A stretch of 64,000 nt of DNA from Hymenobacter sp. HSC-4F20. GTDB lineage: Bacteria > Bacteroidota > Bacteroidia > Cytophagales > Hymenobacteraceae. The stretch is from contig NZ_JAHZTD010000001.1 of assembly GCF_019599275.1 (NCBI RefSeq), forward strand, positions 1,178,001 to 1,242,000. The letters run 5' to 3'. Positions 1 to 8,876 of the stretch are shown here, piece by piece (positions within the stretch are counted from its first letter, which is position 1; the number at the start of each line of letters is the position of its first letter). Under the pieces are notes generated by a model. It did not search any database. It saw nothing but the letters and a program-made list of their open reading frames with translations, and was not told where the DNA came from. Position numbers and translations under genes: made by a program.

Positions 1-300
1 CAAGTTGATAATATCAGCTGGCCCATCCCACGCCGAAGGACCATACTCGCCAGCCGGATACAAGCCTGCGTCGCCACACCGGAACAGGTCCTTATCTACC
101 CGGCTCCCCTGCTGACGGTGCGAGTAAACGCCCTCCTCTGCCTGATGAATCAGAAGCAGATGCTGCTCATGAAAATGCGCCGGCACCCCGCCAGGGACCA
201 GTTGGTAGCGCTCCACCCGCAAGCCAGGCCAGGCCTGCGCCGAACTGGTTTGTACGGGCGGCAGATTGTACAGCTCGGAAGCGTAGGTAGAACGATTCAT
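1..300 (-). CDS. AraC-type transcriptional regulator, N-terminal part (cut by window edge)
   Basis: One hundred codons read from an ATG at 298-300 leftwards to the window edge without a stop. The protein begins MNRSTYASELYNLPPV and contains a cupin-like stretch (PAHFHEQHLLLIHQ, then LYPAGEYGP and WDGPADIINL) of the kind found in the sensor half of AraC-family regulators of Bacteroidetes. The DNA-binding helix-turn-helix half would lie beyond base 1, so the family call rests on the N-terminal half only. It would bind DNA in the cytoplasm; ligand and targets are not visible. It is divergent from the secreted-protein gene at 540. Confidence 0.6.
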   Translation of the reverse strand, partial: MNRSTYASELYNLPPVQTSSAQAWPGLRVERYQLVPGGVPAHFHEQHLLLIHQAEEGVYSHRQQGSRVDKDLFRCGDAGLYPAGEYGPSAWDGPADIINL

Positions 301-539
301 CAGGATACGGCAGGTAGCAGATAACCTAAGTAGCAACTAGATGTTCAGCTTGCTTCTAAAAGCCCTTTCTTATTGGGTAATCTATGCCTATCAGCAGACA
401 AATAAGTCGTCGGCCGTATGCTTAAAGGGAATATTGTGCGCAGCAAGGTGCCAGAATGCTCTGAGCAGGCGTGGGGTTTGCTTGCTGGATTTTATATATA
501 GTTTTGGTGCCATAAACCGTCCCCTCCTTCCATTCCTTT
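301..539. other. divergent intergenic region
   Basis: Non-coding stretch between the AraC-type gene and the secreted-protein gene, more AT-rich than its surroundings around 345-410 and 485-510. Apart from the promoter candidate listed at 477-506, no repeat, hairpin or small gene was seen. Confidence 0.5.
477..506 (+). promoter_or_regulatory. Bacteroidetes-type promoter candidate
   Basis: TTTG at 477-480, an 18-base gap and TAGTTTTG at 499-506 match the -33 TTTG / -7 TAnnTTTG pattern of Bacteroidetes promoters. It sits about 33 bases before the ATG at 540. Confidence 0.5.
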
Positions 540-1493
540 ATGCGCCTTTCCCGTTCGTTTGCTTGGTCACTGCTCCCACTTACGGTAGTGCTGGCCGCAG
601 CTGGTTACCAACCCGGTTCACCTGCGGCACCAGCCGCTGTGGCTGATTTCACTCAGGGCATTATTACCACCCGCGTATCGTTGCCCGGCAACCCTTATGA
701 CAAGCTGCTCAACCGGATTGATCCGGCCAAGGGTAATATTAAGGGCCAGATGGAGCAACTGGCCGCCAGCCTCACCATGGCGGAGAAGATGCAGTTGCAG
801 GCCGCCGCTGAAAACTCCAGCCCGGCCATGACCATCGGGGCCCTGATGCTACCCCGCAAAGGCACCCTGTATTGCCGGGGAAAGGAAGTCCGCGCTACCA
901 CCGACGCCCTCACCTACCACCTCGAGAACTATTTCAACAACGCTACTAATAAGGGCCTGCTGCGCATTGCGTCGCAGTCGGCGCCCCAGAACGTGAACTA
1001 TACTTACGACGCGGCCTCGGTGGAGAGAACCTGGCAAAGCATCGTGGTAACGACCACCGACTACACCCTGCGCCCTACCACCGAAACGGAACTGGTAGCC
1101 GGCTACCCCAGTCAGAAAACCACTTACACCATCAAGCCCGGCGCCGACACGACCCCTTCTGACGTTCCTGGCCAGCTACCCAATAAGCCTGTGGCGCTAG
1201 ACGTGTGGACATCCAAGCAGATTCCGCAGAGCCTGAACTTCGCCCACCCAGTGTACGTGAACGAGGCCCACGGTATTACACGCCTAGTAGTGTACTTCGA
1301 TAAGGAGCGTAAACAGCAGATGCGCTACGAGTTTACCAACGTACAGGTAAAACCCGTTACCGACCAGGACCTGAAAATCAGCACCACCGCGCCCGTGCTC
1401 GACTACGCCAAAGACGCTGCCCAAATCGGCCTAAAAACCATGGCCCTCATGTTTGGCGGCGGCCCTCAGGGCCCCGGTAATTTCGACGAGTAA
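540..1493 (+). CDS. secreted protein of unknown function (possibly DUF4412-like)
   Basis: A 317-residue protein starting MRLSRSFAWSLLPLTVVL, a clear export signal ending near residue 22-30. No catalytic motif was recognised. The mature part is a mixture of polar beta-rich segments (VERTWQSIVV, TYTIKPG, RLVVYFDKERKQQMRYEFTNV) that recall the DUF4412/GLPGLI-like periplasmic families, but this is a weak resemblance. The C-terminus ends in a Gly/Pro-rich GGGPQGPGNFDE. It has its own promoter candidate and terminator, so it is probably monocistronic. Confidence 0.75.
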   Translation: MRLSRSFAWSLLPLTVVLAAAGYQPGSPAAPAAVADFTQGIITTRVSLPGNPYDKLLNRIDPAKGNIKGQMEQLAASLTMAEKMQLQAAAENSSPAMTIGALMLPRKGTLYCRGKEVRATTDALTYHLENYFNNATNKGLLRIASQSAPQNVNYTYDAASVERTWQSIVVTTTDYTLRPTTETELVAGYPSQKTTYTIKPGADTTPSDVPGQLPNKPVALDVWTSKQIPQSLNFAHPVYVNEAHGITRLVVYFDKERKQQMRYEFTNVQVKPVTDQDLKISTTAPVLDYAKDAAQIGLKTMALMFGGGPQGPGNFDE

Positions 1494-1521
1494 ACGCCAC
1501 GCTTACTGACTTGGCCCTACG

Positions 1522-1553
1522 CGCCGCCCAGATTACTTTGGGCGGCGTTTTTT
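1522..1553 (+). terminator. intrinsic terminator
   Basis: Nine-base-pair stem CGCCGCCCA (1522-1530) / TGGGCGGCG (1539-1547) with an eight-base loop, followed by six T. It lies 28 bases after the stop of the gene at 540-1493. Confidence 0.85.
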
Positions 1554-1674
1554 GTGGGTCGGTGTTTTTGATATCTCACAGTACCGCGCCACCGGCCCCG
1601 CTACCAATCCAGTAACCCGGCTTGTTCGCCGAAAAGCCCGGCTTCGAAGCAGGGCAATTGTCTAGCTTTACCCC

Positions 1675-3504
1675 ATGCGTACCGCTTTTATTCGTTGGGG
1701 AAAGGTTCTGCTGGCATCCTTGGCCGCACTGGCCGCCTGCTCCTCACCTGACCAAAACACCCATACTCCTGCTCAAGACCCGGCAACCGGCGAAGTGTAC
1801 ACCCAGCGCCGCGTGGTAATAGCCGATTCACTTATCCGGGGACGTATCCTCGACCGCAACGATTCAGTGCTAGTAGATACTCGCCTGCAATTTGTCTTGA
1901 GGCTGCCGCGTCGCCCTCCGCTCGATACCCTAGCGCTAGGCCAACTACTGGGCTGGGATTCTACTACTGTACGGCGGCGTATTGCGGAGGCCTTGCCCTA
2001 CCCCGGTGCCCGCCCCCAAACCCCGGTGCAGCTCCGCCTCACGGCCGCCGAGGCCAAGCGTGTCCGCCGCGACAGTAGCACGACAGTATCCGGGCTGACT
2101 TTGCTGGAACGCCACCAGCGCACCTACACTACTACTGCCGGCGCCCCCGTGCTGGGCTACCTGAGCGCCGAGGCCCAAGCCTTCTACCGCCAAGCCCAGC
2201 GCTACCGCCGTGGCCGGTTCTACCGCCTGCGCAACGGCGGCGTAGAGGCCTACTACAATGGTCTGCTGAAGGGCCGCCACGGTTACCTGCACCCCTTGGT
2301 AGATGCGAAGGGCCAGCAGCACGGCACTTGGGCACCTGACACCACCTTTCAGCAAGGCCAAGACCTGCACCTGACCCTCGACGTGAAGCTACAGGCCTAC
2401 GCCGAAAAGCTGATGGGAAACCGCAAAGGCTACTTGGTAGCCCTCGACCCACGTACCGGGGAAATACTGGCCTACGTCTCGGCACCGGTGTATGACCCGG
2501 CCACCATTACCGCCCCCGACCAGGCCGGAGTACGTGCCGAGCTGTTGGAACACGAAAACATGCCGCTGCTGAACCGGCCCGCCATGCTGGCCAATCCGCC
2601 CGGCTCGGTATTCAAGCTGGTGAATGCTGCCGTGGCCCTGCAAATGAGCGCCATCACGCCCGCCACGGCCTTCCGCTGCGACCAGTCACTGGTGAGTTGC
2701 GTGCACCACCACAAGCCCGCCAACAGCCTCACGGCGGGCCTGAAGTACAGCTGCAACCCCTATTTCTATCAGGTGATGCAGAACCTGATTGACTGCGTGC
2801 CCGATAGTCTGGTACAGGACAACGTAGCCGCCCGCCACGCCAACCTGGCCCAGTGGCGGCGCTACGTCCGCTCGTTTGGGCTTGACTCGGTGCTGGGCGT
2901 GGACCTGCCGCGCGAAGCCCCTGGCTTCCTCCCTACCCCTGCCTACTACGACAAAGCCCGCCGCACCCGGGGCTGGACTTACCGTTCCATCTATTCGCTC
3001 AGCATTGGGCAGGGCGAAATCAATATGACGGGCCTGCAAATGGCCAATATGGCGGCCATCATTGCCAACCGCGGCTGGTACTACCGCCCCCATCTAGTGC
3101 GCAGTGTGGGCGAAAATGGCCCCTTGCCCCGCTTCCGCCAAAAGCACCATACCCTCATCGACAGCGCCCACTTCGCGGCCTTAGTGCCCGGTATGGTGGC
3201 TGTGATGCAGAAGGGGGGCACCGCCGATGCCTCCAGCCTTGCTGATGTCGGCATTACGGTGGCCGGCAAAACCGGCACCGTGCAAAACGACGAGGGCGAC
3301 GACCACGCTGCCTTCGTGGGTTTCGCCCCGGCTGACAATCCCAAAATAGCCGTAGCGGTATACCTCGAAAATGGCGGTTTCGGAGCTACAGCTGCCGCCC
3401 CCTGCGCTGTGATGGTCATGGAGAAGTACCTGCGCGGCTACATCGCACCCAAGCGCAAACGCTGGGAAAAGCGTATTCAGAGCCGGGCTCGGCACGGCTA
3501 CTAA
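1675..3504 (+). CDS. PBP2-like peptidoglycan transpeptidase with lipoprotein signal
   Basis: A 609-residue penicillin-binding protein that would cross-link peptidoglycan in the periplasm. The three serine transpeptidase motifs are present: SVFK at 311-314 (acylated Ser311), SCN at 359-361 and KTGT at 532-535. The N-terminal part has the RGRILDRND element (55-63) typical of the class B PBP2 dimerisation domain. Unusually, the N-terminus is not a single transmembrane anchor but a lipoprotein signal ending in LAAC (Cys22), so the enzyme is predicted to be lipid-anchored. It is a separate unit, with no MreCD or RodA neighbours, which suggests a specialised paralogue rather than the main elongasome PBP2 (inference). 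Confidence 0.9.
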   Translation: MRTAFIRWGKVLLASLAALAACSSPDQNTHTPAQDPATGEVYTQRRVVIADSLIRGRILDRNDSVLVDTRLQFVLRLPRRPPLDTLALGQLLGWDSTTVRRRIAEALPYPGARPQTPVQLRLTAAEAKRVRRDSSTTVSGLTLLERHQRTYTTTAGAPVLGYLSAEAQAFYRQAQRYRRGRFYRLRNGGVEAYYNGLLKGRHGYLHPLVDAKGQQHGTWAPDTTFQQGQDLHLTLDVKLQAYAEKLMGNRKGYLVALDPRTGEILAYVSAPVYDPATITAPDQAGVRAELLEHENMPLLNRPAMLANPPGSVFKLVNAAVALQMSAITPATAFRCDQSLVSCVHHHKPANSLTAGLKYSCNPYFYQVMQNLIDCVPDSLVQDNVAARHANLAQWRRYVRSFGLDSVLGVDLPREAPGFLPTPAYYDKARRTRGWTYRSIYSLSIGQGEINMTGLQMANMAAIIANRGWYYRPHLVRSVGENGPLPRFRQKHHTLIDSAHFAALVPGMVAVMQKGGTADASSLADVGITVAGKTGTVQNDEGDDHAAFVGFAPADNPKIAVAVYLENGGFGATAAAPCAVMVMEKYLRGYIAPKRKRWEKRIQSRARHGY

Positions 3505-3638
3505 AAAGACGGAATAGACTAACAGATAGCATGAACTACTACGTCCGCGTTCCTAAAAGGTAGAACGTCATGCTCAGAGTAGTTTAATGAGAAGGGCGGC
3601 TTTGCTATCCTCTGGCACATCCTTTAGCCTATCTATAG

Positions 3639-3896
3639 ATGTCAAGCTCTTCTAATGAAAGGTGGTTTAAAATTACGGGCATAGGCTTGTTTATATCCCT
3701 TGTATTTGAAGCCCTGATGATTGGTGGCATAGCCATCGTAAAACCTGCACACGGATCATTTCTGGCCTATTACAGCCCTATACTGTTTGCTGTTGGGCTT
3801 GCCGCCGGCTATTACCTGATCCGATTCTTCGCGGTATTCTTCGCTGTCATTCTGCTGATTAAACTCATCGATTGGCTGCGAGAAAGAGGGCGTTAA
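3639..3896 (+). CDS. small membrane protein of unknown function
   Basis: An 85-residue protein with two or three hydrophobic segments (about residues 10-33, 42-60 and 63-79) ending in LIDWLRERGR. Its base composition is more AT-rich than the genes on either side. It is preceded by 130 bases without a clear promoter and followed by the SUKH-like gene. Nothing in the sequence gives a function. Confidence 0.6.
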   Translation: MSSSSNERWFKITGIGLFISLVFEALMIGGIAIVKPAHGSFLAYYSPILFAVGLAAGYYLIRFFAVFFAVILLIKLIDWLRERGR

Positions 3897-4016
3897 GAAC
3901 TTTTCCTTGCAGTCAGTTGCGCCATCGGTTCAGCTAGTGAGACAACTAAACGTCCGGTTTGCTCGGTATACTTGTGTTTTCCTTCTTGTAGGCTCTGCAG
4001 GCTACCCACCGCGCGT

Positions 4017-4619
4017 ATGACACCCGAAATCAGGCAGCAAATTCATCGCCTCGGCGGGACCACCACGGCCGCGGCCAATGCCACGCTATCAGAGTTTCTG
4101 CAGGCCACTGCGTTTTCGCACCCGCTCTACCCCCGCAGCTACGCCGAACAGCCCTTTGGCCTCGACGAATTCTACCAGCGGCACTCGGCGCTGTACGCCA
4201 CCGATGCTACGGCCTTCTACGAGGCCTTACTACAACACTTCTTCGCCGACCACGAACTGCCTTACGGGCAAGATTTCTTCCGCAACTTCCGCTTTACTCC
4301 TTTTACTCCGAATACACCCGATTACGGCGAACTGGAGGGCTTGGTAACTCCCGAAGACCTTCACCTCCTTGTGGCTGGAACCGACCCGCTGGAATTCAAT
4401 TGCATTTGCTATTCTTACGGCTTTCCTGATCATTATTTTGTTTGCCTGAGTGACCCCAGGCCACAAAACCCAACCGTCTACGGCACCGATCATGAGGTTT
4501 TCTTCGAGGAAATAACTGTTATGGGCAGCTTAGAAGAATTCTTGAACCGCTATTTATCGAAAGAGGAATTTCTGAGTGTTGCGCAGCAGCATTTTACTAC
4601 CCGCCACTTCAGTAGCTAA
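4017..4619 (+). CDS. SMI1/KNR4 (SUKH)-like protein
   Basis: A 200-residue soluble protein. The ATG at 4017 (MTPEIRQQIHRLGG) was preferred to a TTG 45 bases upstream. The C-terminal half carries the pattern seen in SUKH proteins: DPLEFNCICYSYGFPDHYF, then VYGTDHEVFFEE and the terminal helix SLEEFLNRYL. SUKH proteins often serve as immunity proteins against contact-dependent or polymorphic toxins (family knowledge), but no toxin gene is visible nearby. The next gene starts 16 bases after its stop, so the two are probably co-transcribed. Confidence 0.6.
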   Translation: MTPEIRQQIHRLGGTTTAAANATLSEFLQATAFSHPLYPRSYAEQPFGLDEFYQRHSALYATDATAFYEALLQHFFADHELPYGQDFFRNFRFTPFTPNTPDYGELEGLVTPEDLHLLVAGTDPLEFNCICYSYGFPDHYFVCLSDPRPQNPTVYGTDHEVFFEEITVMGSLEEFLNRYLSKEEFLSVAQQHFTTRHFSS

Positions 4620-4634
4620 GCTGTCCACTTGTTC

Positions 4635-5324
4635 ATGCTTCGTGCCCTTCTGCTTGTTCTCATGTTAGGTTCGGCCCCCGCTGGCTCGGGTCCGCGCAGC
4701 TTTACCGTAGTTCAGGGCTCAGCGCGCTACTCCGCCACCATCACAGTTGCCGACTGCACCAATGACCACTGCGAAGGGGCAGGCACCATTAAGCTCTACA
4801 GCAAGCAAACCAAGCAGCTTGTCCAGACCTTCACTTCCGCCGACCTTGCCTTCTACCTCGATGCGCCTGGCCGGCAACCCACCGTAAACACGATAGAACT
4901 GTACGGGGAGCAGAGCCCGCTCATCTTTAAAGACTTCAACTTCGACGGCACCGAGGACCTAGCCATCCGCAACGGCAACCACAGCAGCTACGACGGCCCC
5001 TCCTACGATGTGTATGTGTACGCCAGCCGCTCCCGCCGCTTTATCCGCAGCGCCGAGCTAACGGCTCTGGCCTCCGACAACCTGGGCATGTTTCAGGTGG
5101 ACAAGGCCCGTAAGCGCCTCATCACGTTTCAGAAAGATGGCTGCTGCTGGCACCTGACCACAGAGTACGAGGTAGTACCCGGCAAGGGCCTGAGTGAGGT
5201 AATGACCCTGGAAGAGGATGCCCGCGGCGGCGAAAAAGTGCTGGTAAAAACCCGCCGCAAAACCAACGGCCGCTGGATGAGTACTACTCGCTCCTACCCT
5301 ATCAAAGAGTACTATAAGGAGTAA
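4635..5324 (+). CDS. exported XAC2610-like protein
   Basis: A 229-residue protein with a signal sequence (MLRALLLVLMLGSAPAGS). The middle contains KDFNFDGTEDLAIRNGN followed by SYDVYVY, the calcium-loop-like motif typical of XAC2610-type and related periplasmic proteins. Family function is not established; some members are discussed as inhibitors tied to interbacterial competition. A CCW cluster lies about residue 173. It follows the SUKH-like gene by 15 bases, which supports a shared transcript and a shared accessory role (inference). Confidence 0.65.
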   Translation: MLRALLLVLMLGSAPAGSGPRSFTVVQGSARYSATITVADCTNDHCEGAGTIKLYSKQTKQLVQTFTSADLAFYLDAPGRQPTVNTIELYGEQSPLIFKDFNFDGTEDLAIRNGNHSSYDGPSYDVYVYASRSRRFIRSAELTALASDNLGMFQVDKARKRLITFQKDGCCWHLTTEYEVVPGKGLSEVMTLEEDARGGEKVLVKTRRKTNGRWMSTTRSYPIKEYYKE

Positions 5325-5361
5325 ACCTCGTCCTTATATTATAGTGATAGCATATGCTCAA

Positions 5362-5856
5362 ATGGCAGTCTGGCAGTACTCACTAAGGGCTCTCCAGTCA
5401 AACAGACATCTGCCTGATAAAACGTACACCAATGCCAGGAATATTGAGGAGGCGTGGTCCAATAACCGGCTCCTTATGGCTCCACTAGCAGAGCAGATTG
5501 ATCTTTTATTACCTCGTTCTGACTGGAGTAGTCTTAACTTTTTGGAGTGGAAAGGAGATGACAAGCAGAATGAAGACTATGACTGCTGGCTAGCTGTTGC
5601 TCCTCAGAACCAAACTATTCAGGAATTTTCATTTAGAACTGACTTCTGAGACCTAACCAAGGCACGTTATTTTCTCTCGGCAATGCTTAGGATATGCGAG
5701 GAACGGAATTGGATGGTCGTTGACGCGGAAGGATACGTCTGGCAGCCAGAGCTAGCAAGTTTATTACCCTCAATTGAACAGTCTTCTACTATTCGTTTTC
5801 TAACAGCACCATATGAATTCTTACAGCAGGCACTCAAAGAACAAAACCGAGAGTAG
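5362..5856 (+). pseudogene. unidentified gene interrupted by an in-frame TGA
   Basis: The reading frame starts with ATG at 5362 (MAVWQYSLRALQSNR) or a GTG at 5344, runs to TGA at 5647-5649 and then continues in the very same frame for 68 more codons to TAG at 5854-5856. The second part (DLTKARYFLSAMLRICEERN, then WMVVDAEGYVW and LASLLPSIEQSS) has the composition of real protein and no good start near its beginning. The first part contains LNFLEWKGDDKQNEDYDCWL. One base change (CGA or TGG to TGA) would explain it. The family is unknown to me; the gene is AT-richer than its neighbours and sits beside the SUKH-like group. A sequencing error is the main alternative. Confidence 0.6.
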
Positions 5857-5893
5857 CCTGTAGTAGACTATCTTCCTTATCCTATCCTTTTTC

Positions 5894-6769
5894 ATGCCCG
5901 CTACCCTCACCATCGCCCCAACCTCTGCCCATCCCCTCACCGTCAACCGCCTGGGCTACGGCACCATGCGCCTAACCGGCCCCGAAGTATGGGGTGAGCC
6001 CGCCAACCGCCCCGAAGCCCTGCAGATTCTGCGCACTGCCGTGGAGCTGGGCGTCAACTTCATCGACACGGCCGACTACTACGGCGAGGACGTTACGAAC
6101 CGGCTTATCCGTGAGGCCTTGCATCCCTACCCCTCAAATCTGGTGCTATGCACCAAGGTAGGCGCCACCCGTCGGCCCGATAAAAGCTGGGTGCCCTTCA
6201 ACACGCCCGAAAACCTGCGCACCAGCATCGAGAACAACCTGCGCACCCTCGGGCAGGAGCAGATTCAGCTGGTGCACCTGCGCCTGATGGGCCACGGCCC
6301 GGTGCCGCTACAGGAGCAGCTGGGCGCTATGTTCGAGATGCAGCGCGAAGGCAAGATTCTGCATGTAGGCCTCAGCAACGTCACGCGGGAGGAGCTGGAA
6401 ACAGGCTTGCAGCTGGGCGACATTGCCACCGTCGAGAATATGTACAGCTACGCCCAGCGTACTACCGTGCAGCTGCCGCACGGTGCCAACCCCGGTGGCG
6501 AGGAAGTACTGGACCTGTGCGAGCAGCACCAGATTCCGCTGATTCCCTTCTTCTCCCTCCTGCACGCGCTGCCCAAGCAGCTTGATGCAATAGGGGAAGT
6601 AGCCCGCCGCCACAACGCTACCCCGGCCCAGATCAACATTGCCTGGCTGCTGCACCGCTCGCCCTGGATTCTGCCCATCCCCGGCACTTCTTCCCTGGCC
6701 CACCTGCGGGAAAACCTGGGCGCCCAGAATATACACCTGACGGCGGAAGACATGGCCTATCTGGGGTAG
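5894..6769 (+). CDS. aldo/keto reductase
   Basis: A 291-residue NAD(P)H-dependent oxidoreductase of the aldo/keto reductase family, cytoplasmic TIM barrel. The catalytic tetrad is visible: Asp58 and Tyr63 in NFIDTADYYG, Lys88 in CTKVG and His128 in QLVHLRL. The C-terminal cofactor-binding segment PIPGTSSLAHLRENL is typical of the family. The substrate cannot be told from the sequence. It is not obviously part of an operon; the next gene begins 72 bases downstream. Confidence 0.92.
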   Translation: MPATLTIAPTSAHPLTVNRLGYGTMRLTGPEVWGEPANRPEALQILRTAVELGVNFIDTADYYGEDVTNRLIREALHPYPSNLVLCTKVGATRRPDKSWVPFNTPENLRTSIENNLRTLGQEQIQLVHLRLMGHGPVPLQEQLGAMFEMQREGKILHVGLSNVTREELETGLQLGDIATVENMYSYAQRTTVQLPHGANPGGEEVLDLCEQHQIPLIPFFSLLHALPKQLDAIGEVARRHNATPAQINIAWLLHRSPWILPIPGTSSLAHLRENLGAQNIHLTAEDMAYLG

Positions 6770-6841
6770 CAGAAGTATCGGCGGCCACGCAACTTACGCC
6801 AGCGTTCTTCGACTCTGGTGAGCATAGCAGGTGTATGCAGG

Positions 6842-7942
6842 ATGATGACGAAACTCAGCATTTGGATAAGCGGTGGGATGCTGCTGTTGCTTGGCCCCGT
6901 CCGGGCACAGTCGCTGACGGGAATATGGCAGGGAGTAGAAAAAGATACCGGCGAGTCGGAGTATACCTGGCCCGCGGAGCTGCGGCTACAACAAGGCAAA
7001 GGAGGCCGCTTATTTGGCGTGCTCTACCAGGAAGCCGGCGACCGGCCTGGTGTTTCGGTTTCGTTTCAGGTACAGGCAGTCCGCACGGGTAGCAGCCTGC
7101 GCCTGGAGCATGTGCGCAAGCTCAACGAGACGGGCCGCTCTCCCTTCCACTACTGGTGCGACGGCTCCATCACGTTTACGTACGACCCCGCCCAGGAAAA
7201 GCTTACGGGTCGTGCTACCTACCGCCCCGTGGGGGAGTGCGACTTCGGCTCCTTTACGCTTTACCGCATTACGCTGAAATCGGCCGCTACAGTACGGGCC
7301 AACGCCGAAACCACCATCCGGGTATCGGGCCGCAACGTGCTCTGGTACGCCGATGCCGCGCTAAAGCAGCCCGTAACCACGGGCAACTCCTACCGCACCA
7401 AGCTCAGCAAAACCACTACGTTCTACCTCACCCAGGGCTACTACCCCACCAGCCAAAGCGCAGTGGTGCCTATTACCATTCAGGTTACCGGCGCCAAGCC
7501 CACCCCTACACCAGCTACTCGCACCCCGGCCCGGCCGGCGCCGGCCCCCGTCCGGCCCGATACGGCTCGTCTGGACACTGTAACCCGGAGGCCCGCTCTG
7601 GTGGTAGCGCCTACCCCCGTGGTGCTTCCAACGGTACTGTTCAGGCTGGGCACGCCGGAATTGCTGCCGGAAGGACTACCGGCCCTCAACGAGTTGGCCG
7701 CGCAGCTACAGGCCCGCCCCACCCTGAAGCTGCGCGTAGCCGGCCATACCGATAAGATTGGCGAGCCGCAGAAAAATCAGGTGCTTTCGGAGCAGCGGGC
7801 CGAGGCCGTGAAGGCGTACCTGGTAAAAGCGGGCATTGCGGCCGAGCGCATTCTAACCGTAGGGTACGGCGACGCCCGCCCCCTCTACCCCTCACCCGAT
7901 GCCCGCAACCGGCGCGTGGAGGTTAGCGAGGTAAAGGAGTAA
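6842..7942 (+). CDS. exported OmpA-like peptidoglycan-binding protein
   Basis: A 366-residue exported protein. The start at ATG 6842 gives a clean signal peptide (MMTKLSIWISGGMLLLLGPVRAQ); a second ATG follows at once. Residues about 30-145 form a beta-rich domain (LTGIWQGVEKDTG), followed by a short beta repeat and a Pro/Thr/Arg-rich linker. The last 105 residues are an OmpA C-terminal domain with VAGHTDKIGEPQKNQVLS, RAEAVKAYL and NRRVEV, which binds peptidoglycan. The protein probably links an envelope component to the cell wall. Confidence 0.85.
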   Translation: MMTKLSIWISGGMLLLLGPVRAQSLTGIWQGVEKDTGESEYTWPAELRLQQGKGGRLFGVLYQEAGDRPGVSVSFQVQAVRTGSSLRLEHVRKLNETGRSPFHYWCDGSITFTYDPAQEKLTGRATYRPVGECDFGSFTLYRITLKSAATVRANAETTIRVSGRNVLWYADAALKQPVTTGNSYRTKLSKTTTFYLTQGYYPTSQSAVVPITIQVTGAKPTPTPATRTPARPAPAPVRPDTARLDTVTRRPALVVAPTPVVLPTVLFRLGTPELLPEGLPALNELAAQLQARPTLKLRVAGHTDKIGEPQKNQVLSEQRAEAVKAYLVKAGIAAERILTVGYGDARPLYPSPDARNRRVEVSEVKE

Positions 7943-8054
7943 GCCGCCTGGTTATCTTTGATGACTGACGTATTGCCCACGGTATATTTCCTAGCTGCCA
8001 GGTGCAGCCCAGCTGGCAGGCGTGGTCCCAGGAACTGCTTTACTTTCTATTTCA

Positions 8055-8876
8055 ATGCTCAACTACCGGCTTCTTTCCCTCGCGGCTATCCTCCTGTTAG
8101 CAGGCAACTTCCCTAGCCGTGCCCAAACCGCCGCCTGGAATAACAAGCAGTGCGCCGTGGTGCTTACCTACGACGACGCCATTGATGTGGACCTGGACAA
8201 TGTGGTGCCGGCCCTCGACTCGGTGAAGCTACGGGGCACGTTTTACCTGATTGGCTCCTCGCCGGTGGTGGCAAAACGCCTGCCCGAGTGGCGCCGGGCC
8301 GCCCAGCGCGGACATGAGCTGGGCAACCACGCCCTCATGCACCCCTGCGACGGCAGTCTGCCGGGCCGCAGCTTCGTGACGCCCGACAATGACCTGAGCA
8401 AGTACACCGTGAGCCGAGCCGTGAGTGAGGTGCGGGCCGCTAATGTGCTGCTCAATGCCATTGATGGCAAAGCCACCCGCACGTTTGCCTACCCCTGCGG
8501 CGACCGGCAAATCGGGGGCGTCTACTTCTATGAGCAGCTGAAGAACGATTTCGTGGCCGCCCGGGGCGTAACGGGTGGGCTGCAAACGGCCGCGGAGGTA
8601 GACCTGGCCAACGTCGATAGCTACATGATCAACGGGCAGTCGGGCGACTACCTGATCGAGTTGGTGAAAAAGGCTCAGCAGTCGCATACGCTGCTGGTGT
8701 TTCTGTTTCACGGGGTAGGCGGCGGCCACGGGCTGAACGTCGAACTGAAAGCGCACCGCCAGTTGCTGCGCTACCTTAAGGCCCACGAGAAAGACATTTG
8801 GGTAGCCCCTATGGTGGAGGTAGCAGAAAAAATTCGGGTACAGCAATGCGCTGCCTCGGGGAAAGCCGGCGGCTAG
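8055..8876 (+). CDS. exported polysaccharide deacetylase family protein
   Basis: A 273-residue protein with a signal peptide (MLNYRLLSLAAILLLAGNFPSRA) and a NodB-type fold. VVLTYDDAIDVD holds the Asp-Asp pair and GHELGNHALMHPC holds the metal-binding His residues. Further C-terminal are TFAYPCGD and LFHGVGGGHG. Members remove acetyl groups from polysaccharides or, in this subgroup, have unknown sugar substrates. The ATG at 8055 was preferred to an upstream GTG because it starts the signal peptide. A typical-length, apparently intact gene. Confidence 0.88.
   Translation: MLNYRLLSLAAILLLAGNFPSRAQTAAWNNKQCAVVLTYDDAIDVDLDNVVPALDSVKLRGTFYLIGSSPVVAKRLPEWRRAAQRGHELGNHALMHPCDGSLPGRSFVTPDNDLSKYTVSRAVSEVRAANVLLNAIDGKATRTFAYPCGDRQIGGVYFYEQLKNDFVAARGVTGGLQTAAEVDLANVDSYMINGQSGDYLIELVKKAQQSHTLLVFLFHGVGGGHGLNVELKAHRQLLRYLKAHEKDIWVAPMVEVAEKIRVQQCAASGKAGG

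Noticed and set aside
5647..5649. Selenocysteine at the in-frame TGA
   Set aside because: No hairpin of SECIS type follows the TGA and no selenocysteine genes are in view; a nonsense mutation or read error is simpler.
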